A DNA stretch of 56,547 nt from Pseudomonas sp. S37. GTDB lineage: Bacteria; Pseudomonadota; Gammaproteobacteria; Pseudomonadales; Pseudomonadaceae. Under the pieces are notes generated by a model. It had not been told where the DNA came from and searched no databases. It saw only the letters and a program-made list of their open reading frames with translations. Positions 53,278-56,547 of the stretch are shown here, one piece after another. Location of the stretch: contig NZ_JACVZC010000028.1 in assembly GCF_016658545.1 (NCBI RefSeq), positions 1 through 56,547 on the forward strand. The letters are read 5' to 3'. Each line of letters begins with the position of its first letter. Positions within the stretch are counted from its first letter, which is position 1. Both the position numbers and the translations under genes were made by a program.

Positions 53278-54419
53278 TGAACAATTTCGATCGCATGCTC
53301 TCCAGTGAGGATGTGATGCGTCGGCGCGCCAGCTTCCTGCAGCGCATCCATATTGATGGCCCCTTGCTGGTCATCCTGCTGACCCTCGCGGCCGGCAGCT
53401 TGTTCGTGCTCTATTCGGCCAGTGGCAAGAACTGGGACCTGCTGCTCAAGCAGGCCACCTCGTTCGGCATCGGCCTGGTGTCGATGTTCGTCATCGCCCA
53501 GCTGGAACCGCGCTTCATGGCCCGTTGGGTGCCACTGGCGTACCTGGTAGGGGTGATGTTGCTGGTGGTGGTGGACGTGATGGGCCACAACGCCATGGGC
53601 GCCACGCGCTGGATCAACATCCCCGGGGTGATCCGCTTCCAGCCCTCGGAGTTCATGAAGATCATCATGCCGGCGACCATCGCCTGGTACCTGTCCAAGC
53701 GCACCTTGCCGCCGCACCTGAAACACGTGGCAATAAGCCTGGTGTTGATCGGCGTGCCGTTCATTCTTATCGTGCGTCAGCCGGACCTGGGGACAGCGCT
53801 GCTGATCCTGGCCTCTGGCGCCTTCGTGCTGTTCATGGGTGGCCTGCGCTGGCGCTGGATTCTCAGCGTGCTGGCGGCGGCAGTGCCGGTGGCGGTGGCG
53901 ATGTGGTTCTTTGTCATGCACGACTACCAGAAACAGCGGGTACTGACCTTCCTCGATCCGGAAAGCGACCCATTGGGCACCGGCTGGAACATCATCCAGT
54001 CCAAGGCGGCCATTGGCTCGGGCGGGGTATTCGGCAAGGGCTGGCTGCTCGGCACCCAGTCGCACCTGGACTTCCTCCCGGAAAGCCACACCGACTTCAT
54101 CATCGCCGTGCTTGGCGAGGAGTTTGGCCTGGTGGGTATCTGCCTGCTGCTGATCGTCTACCTGCTGCTGATCGGCCGTGGCCTGATGATCACCGCGCAG
54201 GCGCAGACCCTGTTTGGCAAGCTGCTCGCGGGCAGCCTGACCATGACCTTCTTTGTGTACGTGTTCGTCAATATCGGCATGGTCAGCGGCCTGCTGCCCG
54301 TGGTGGGCGTGCCGCTGCCTTTTATCAGCTATGGCGGAACATCGTTGGTGACGCTGTTGTCAGCGTTTGGCGTTTTAATGTCGATCCATACGCACCGCAA
54401 ATGGATCGCGCAGGTTTGA
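53277..54419 (+). CDS. rodA: Peptidoglycan glycosyltransferase RodA
   Basis: A 380-aa SEDS-family polymerase with ten membrane helices. DPLGTGWNIIQSKAAIGSGG and GKGWLLGTQSHLDFLPESH are hallmark SEDS sequences, and the catalytic Asp is probably that of RQPDLGTALLILASG. It makes glycan strands with the PBP2 transpeptidase. The ATG at 53277 overlaps the mrdA stop; the GTG three bases upstream and an ATG seven codons later are alternatives. mltB follows 17 bases after the stop. Confidence 0.95.
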   Translation: MNNFDRMLSSEDVMRRRASFLQRIHIDGPLLVILLTLAAGSLFVLYSASGKNWDLLLKQATSFGIGLVSMFVIAQLEPRFMARWVPLAYLVGVMLLVVVDVMGHNAMGATRWINIPGVIRFQPSEFMKIIMPATIAWYLSKRTLPPHLKHVAISLVLIGVPFILIVRQPDLGTALLILASGAFVLFMGGLRWRWILSVLAAAVPVAVAMWFFVMHDYQKQRVLTFLDPESDPLGTGWNIIQSKAAIGSGGVFGKGWLLGTQSHLDFLPESHTDFIIAVLGEEFGLVGICLLLIVYLLLIGRGLMITAQAQTLFGKLLAGSLTMTFFVYVFVNIGMVSGLLPVVGVPLPFISYGGTSLVTLLSAFGVLMSIHTHRKWIAQV

Positions 54420-54436
54420 ATAAGGTGAACAATTTC

Positions 54437-55447
54437 ATGCAAGCAGTGCGTAACTGGGCTGCCCGTTGTGCGCCGTGGATCGGCGCGGTGGGCCTGTTCG
54501 GCGCTGTACAGCTGGCCCATGCCGGCGATTATGACGGCTCGCCGAAGGTGGCTGAGTTCGTTGGCGAGATGAGCCGCGACTACGGTTTTGCCCCTGAACA
54601 GCTGATGGGTGTGTTCCGCGAGGTGCAGCGCAAGCAGTCGATCCTCGATGCCATTTCGCGGCCGGCCGAACGGGTAAAACCGTGGAAGGACTACCGGCCG
54701 ATGTTCATTACCGATGCGCGCATTGCCCGTGGTGTGGACTTCTGGCGCCAGCATGAGGCCGTACTGGCGCGTGCCGAACAGGAATACGGCGTGCCGGCGC
54801 AGTACATTGTCGCGATCATCGGCGTGGAAACCTTCTTCGGCCGCAATACCGGCAACTACCGGGTGATCGATGCCCTGTCGACGCTGGGCTTCGACTACCC
54901 GCCGCGGGCCGAATTCTTCCGCAAGGAGCTGCGCGAGTACCTGCTGTTGGCGCGTGACGAGCAGCTCGACCCGCTGACGCTCAAGGGCTCCTACGCGGGC
55001 GCCATGGGCCTGCCGCAATTCATGCCAAGCAGCTTCCGCAACTACGCGGTGGACTTTGACGGTGACGGCCACATCAATATCTGGAACAACCCGGACGATG
55101 CCATCGGCAGCGTGGCTAGCTACTTCAAGCGCCACGGCTGGGTTGCCGGCCAGGGCGTGGTCAGCCGCGCCTGGGTCCAGGGCGAGCGCGCCGAACAGGG
55201 CCTGACCACCGGTATCGAACCGGTCAAGACGGTCGGGGAGTTGCGTAGCCTGGGCTGGTCGGTTCATGATTCGCTGCGCGATGATCTGCCGGTTACCGCT
55301 TTCCGTCTCGAGGGTGACAATGGCCCCGAATACTGGATGGGCCTGAAGAACTTTTACGCGATCACGCGTTACAACCGCAGCGTGATGTATGCCATGGCGG
55401 TGCATCAGCTCGCGGAACAGCTGGTTCAAGTACGGGGCGTCAAGTAA
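54437..55447 (+). CDS. mltB: Lytic murein transglycosylase MltB (SltB-like)
   Basis: A 336-aa periplasmic lytic transglycosylase cleaving the glycan to 1,6-anhydromuropeptides. The signal peptide ends near AVQLAHAGD (residue ~29) and lacks a lipobox Cys. The SLT_2 domain holds catalytic E131 in AIIGVETFFGRNTGNYRVID, the conserved LKGSYAGAMGLPQFMPSSF and DGDGHINIWNNPDDAIGSVA. The ATG at 54437 has AAGGTG 9 nt upstream; GTG at 54425 is possible. The stop shares a base with the rlpA ATG (TAATG). Confidence 0.94.
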   Translation: MQAVRNWAARCAPWIGAVGLFGAVQLAHAGDYDGSPKVAEFVGEMSRDYGFAPEQLMGVFREVQRKQSILDAISRPAERVKPWKDYRPMFITDARIARGVDFWRQHEAVLARAEQEYGVPAQYIVAIIGVETFFGRNTGNYRVIDALSTLGFDYPPRAEFFRKELREYLLLARDEQLDPLTLKGSYAGAMGLPQFMPSSFRNYAVDFDGDGHINIWNNPDDAIGSVASYFKRHGWVAGQGVVSRAWVQGERAEQGLTTGIEPVKTVGELRSLGWSVHDSLRDDLPVTAFRLEGDNGPEYWMGLKNFYAITRYNRSVMYAMAVHQLAEQLVQVRGVK

Positions 55448-56451
55448 TGCGCGCAATCATCTCTGCCAATTCCTTCAAGCTGCTGACCTGCCTCGCCGTT
55501 GGTGTGGTGCTGACCAGTTGCTCTTCCAGCCGCCCGACCCAGCAGCAAAGCAGTGGCAACGCGGTGCGCAGCCAGCCGGGCCTGGACATCAACCGGGCGC
55601 ACAAGGACGGCGCACCGTGGTGGGACGTGGATGTGAACAAAATCCCCGACGCCACGCCGACCGTGCACACCGGCAACTACAAGGCCAACCCGTACACGGT
55701 GCTGGGCAAGACCTACTACCCGATGCAGGACTCGCGCAACTACCGCGCCGAGGGCACGGCATCGTGGTACGGCACCAAGTTCCACGGGCAGAACACCGCC
55801 AACGGCGAGCTGTACGACCTGTACGGCATGAGCGCCGCACACAAGACCCTGCCGCTGCCGGCCTACGTCAAGGTGACCAACCTGGCCAACGGCCGTAGCG
55901 TCGTCCTGCGGGTCAACGACCGTGGCCCGTTCTATTCCGACCGCATCATCGACTTGTCCTATGCTGCAGCGAAAAAGCTCGGCTATGCCGAGATCGGTAC
56001 TGCGCATGTGCGTGTCGAGGGCATCGACCCGCAGCAATGGTGGGCCCAGCGCGGGCAGACGCCGCCGATGGTGCTGAAAGAGCCGCAGGTGGCTCAGACC
56101 CAGGCGATCCCGGCCAGTACCGGGCGCGTCGAGCAATGGACCCCGCCGCCACAGCAGCATGCGGCGCCGGTGGTGCCGGTGCAGGTCGGTGGCAACAACG
56201 TGCCTGGCGGCAACGGCGGCAGCTTCCTGCAGGTGGGCGCCTTCGCCAACCCGGACGCCGCCGAACTGCTGCGCTCCAAGCTCAGCACCATGGTCAGCGC
56301 GCCGGTGTTCATCAGCTCGATCGTGCGTAACCAGCAGACCCTGCACCGCGTGCGCCTGGGGCCGATCGGCAGCCAGGGCGAGATCCAGCAGGCACAAGAC
56401 AGTATCCGCCTGGCGAACTTGGGGCAGGCCAAGCTGGTCACAGCTGACTGA
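55447..56451 (+). CDS. rlpA: RlpA septal/rare lipoprotein
   Basis: A 334-aa outer-membrane lipoprotein. The lipobox is LTSC with Cys25. The double-psi beta-barrel domain (about 95-185: GTASWYGTKFHGQNTANGEL, and VVLRVNDRGPFYSDRIIDLS) is the transglycosylase region that in P. aeruginosa cleaves denuded glycan. The C-terminal SPOR domain (about 258-332: FLQVGAFANPDAAELLRSKL) targets it to the septum. It is translationally coupled to mltB. Downstream sequence degenerates to poly-G, so the following gene (usually dacA) is outside the window. Confidence 0.94.
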   Translation: MRAIISANSFKLLTCLAVGVVLTSCSSSRPTQQQSSGNAVRSQPGLDINRAHKDGAPWWDVDVNKIPDATPTVHTGNYKANPYTVLGKTYYPMQDSRNYRAEGTASWYGTKFHGQNTANGELYDLYGMSAAHKTLPLPAYVKVTNLANGRSVVLRVNDRGPFYSDRIIDLSYAAAKKLGYAEIGTAHVRVEGIDPQQWWAQRGQTPPMVLKEPQVAQTQAIPASTGRVEQWTPPPQQHAAPVVPVQVGGNNVPGGNGGSFLQVGAFANPDAAELLRSKLSTMVSAPVFISSIVRNQQTLHRVRLGPIGSQGEIQQAQDSIRLANLGQAKLVTAD

Positions 56452-56479
56452 CAGTGGCGGTGCAGCCCTGATGTGGTTT

Positions 56480-56547
<68 letters not shown>

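Noticed and set aside
53525..54436. Possible N-terminal extension of MltB through rodA
   Set aside because: The frame is open but lies in the rodA gene; a signal peptide begins at 54437 with a ribosome-binding site.

Overview
This window is a gamma-proteobacterial chromosome segment, almost certainly from the Pseudomonas putida group. The evidence is the GC-rich Pseudomonas codon usage, the dense P. putida-type REP elements (core GCGGGTTTACCCGCGAA) between genes, and a gene order (ferritin, osmE, lipase ... proA, nadD, rsfS, rlmH, mrdA, rodA, mltB, rlpA) that I recall from P. putida genomes. The window opens inside a REP arm. It ends with a REP start that runs into a long poly-G tract, so it is probably one assembly contig broken at REPs, and the last ~58 bases should not be trusted.

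Layout: (1) 92-5351: ferritin-like protein, OsmE lipoprotein, lipase, an EamA exporter next to an AraC regulator, a PsiF-like small protein and an AI-2E/PerM-type permease. (2) 5488-8200: a short Hsp70 (YegD-like) divergent from cbpA-cbpM, with a sigma-32-like heat-shock promoter before cbpA. (3) 8327-16190: an acetyltransferase, the urea ABC transporter urtABCDE with a sigma-54-like promoter before urtA, and a CycA-type amino-acid permease. (4) 16412-21346: a copper cluster with a PepSY membrane protein, the OprC receptor, a PCu(A)C chaperone and two DUF2946-type proteins. (5) 21557-22875: an SPFH/NfeD membrane pair. (6) 23160-30788: cobalamin corrin-ring genes, cobL-cbiD-cobK on the minus strand and cobG-cobH-cobI-cobJ on the plus strand. 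CobJ carries an N-terminal CbiG domain. (7) 30881-32935: a three-gene accessory cassette of unknown function. (8) 32932-43538: MarC, the hybrid kinase RetS, purD, purH, fis, dusB, a DUF3426 zinc-ribbon membrane protein and prmA. (9) 43777-48167: a MaoC hydratase, cidA-cidB, a LON-domain protein, a DedA-PAP2 fusion and Mpg. (10) 48498-56451: proA-nadD-rsfS-rlmH-mrdA-rodA-mltB-rlpA, linking proline/NAD synthesis and ribosome maturation to the rod-shape cell-wall machinery.

The most interesting item is the cassette at 30881-32935. Its three proteins (227, 229 and 207 aa) look like distant paralogues of one another. Each has a helical N-terminal region with the same signature, W-[YF]-x10-G-[FW], at the same spacing, then a predicted beta-rich C-terminal region ending in a comparable amphipathic segment. 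The first gene has a strong hairpin immediately before its ribosome-binding site and is followed by a clear intrinsic terminator, while the second and third overlap by 4 bp. This arrangement suggests one abundant and two scarce subunits of an assembly. The cassette has visibly lower GC than its flanks, sits between a biosynthetic operon and marC, and matches no family I can name.

I saw no tRNA, rRNA, CRISPR array, insertion sequence, prophage or cobalamin riboswitch. Start codons were chosen from Shine-Dalgarno spacing and family length. Family names come from recalled motifs, not database searches.
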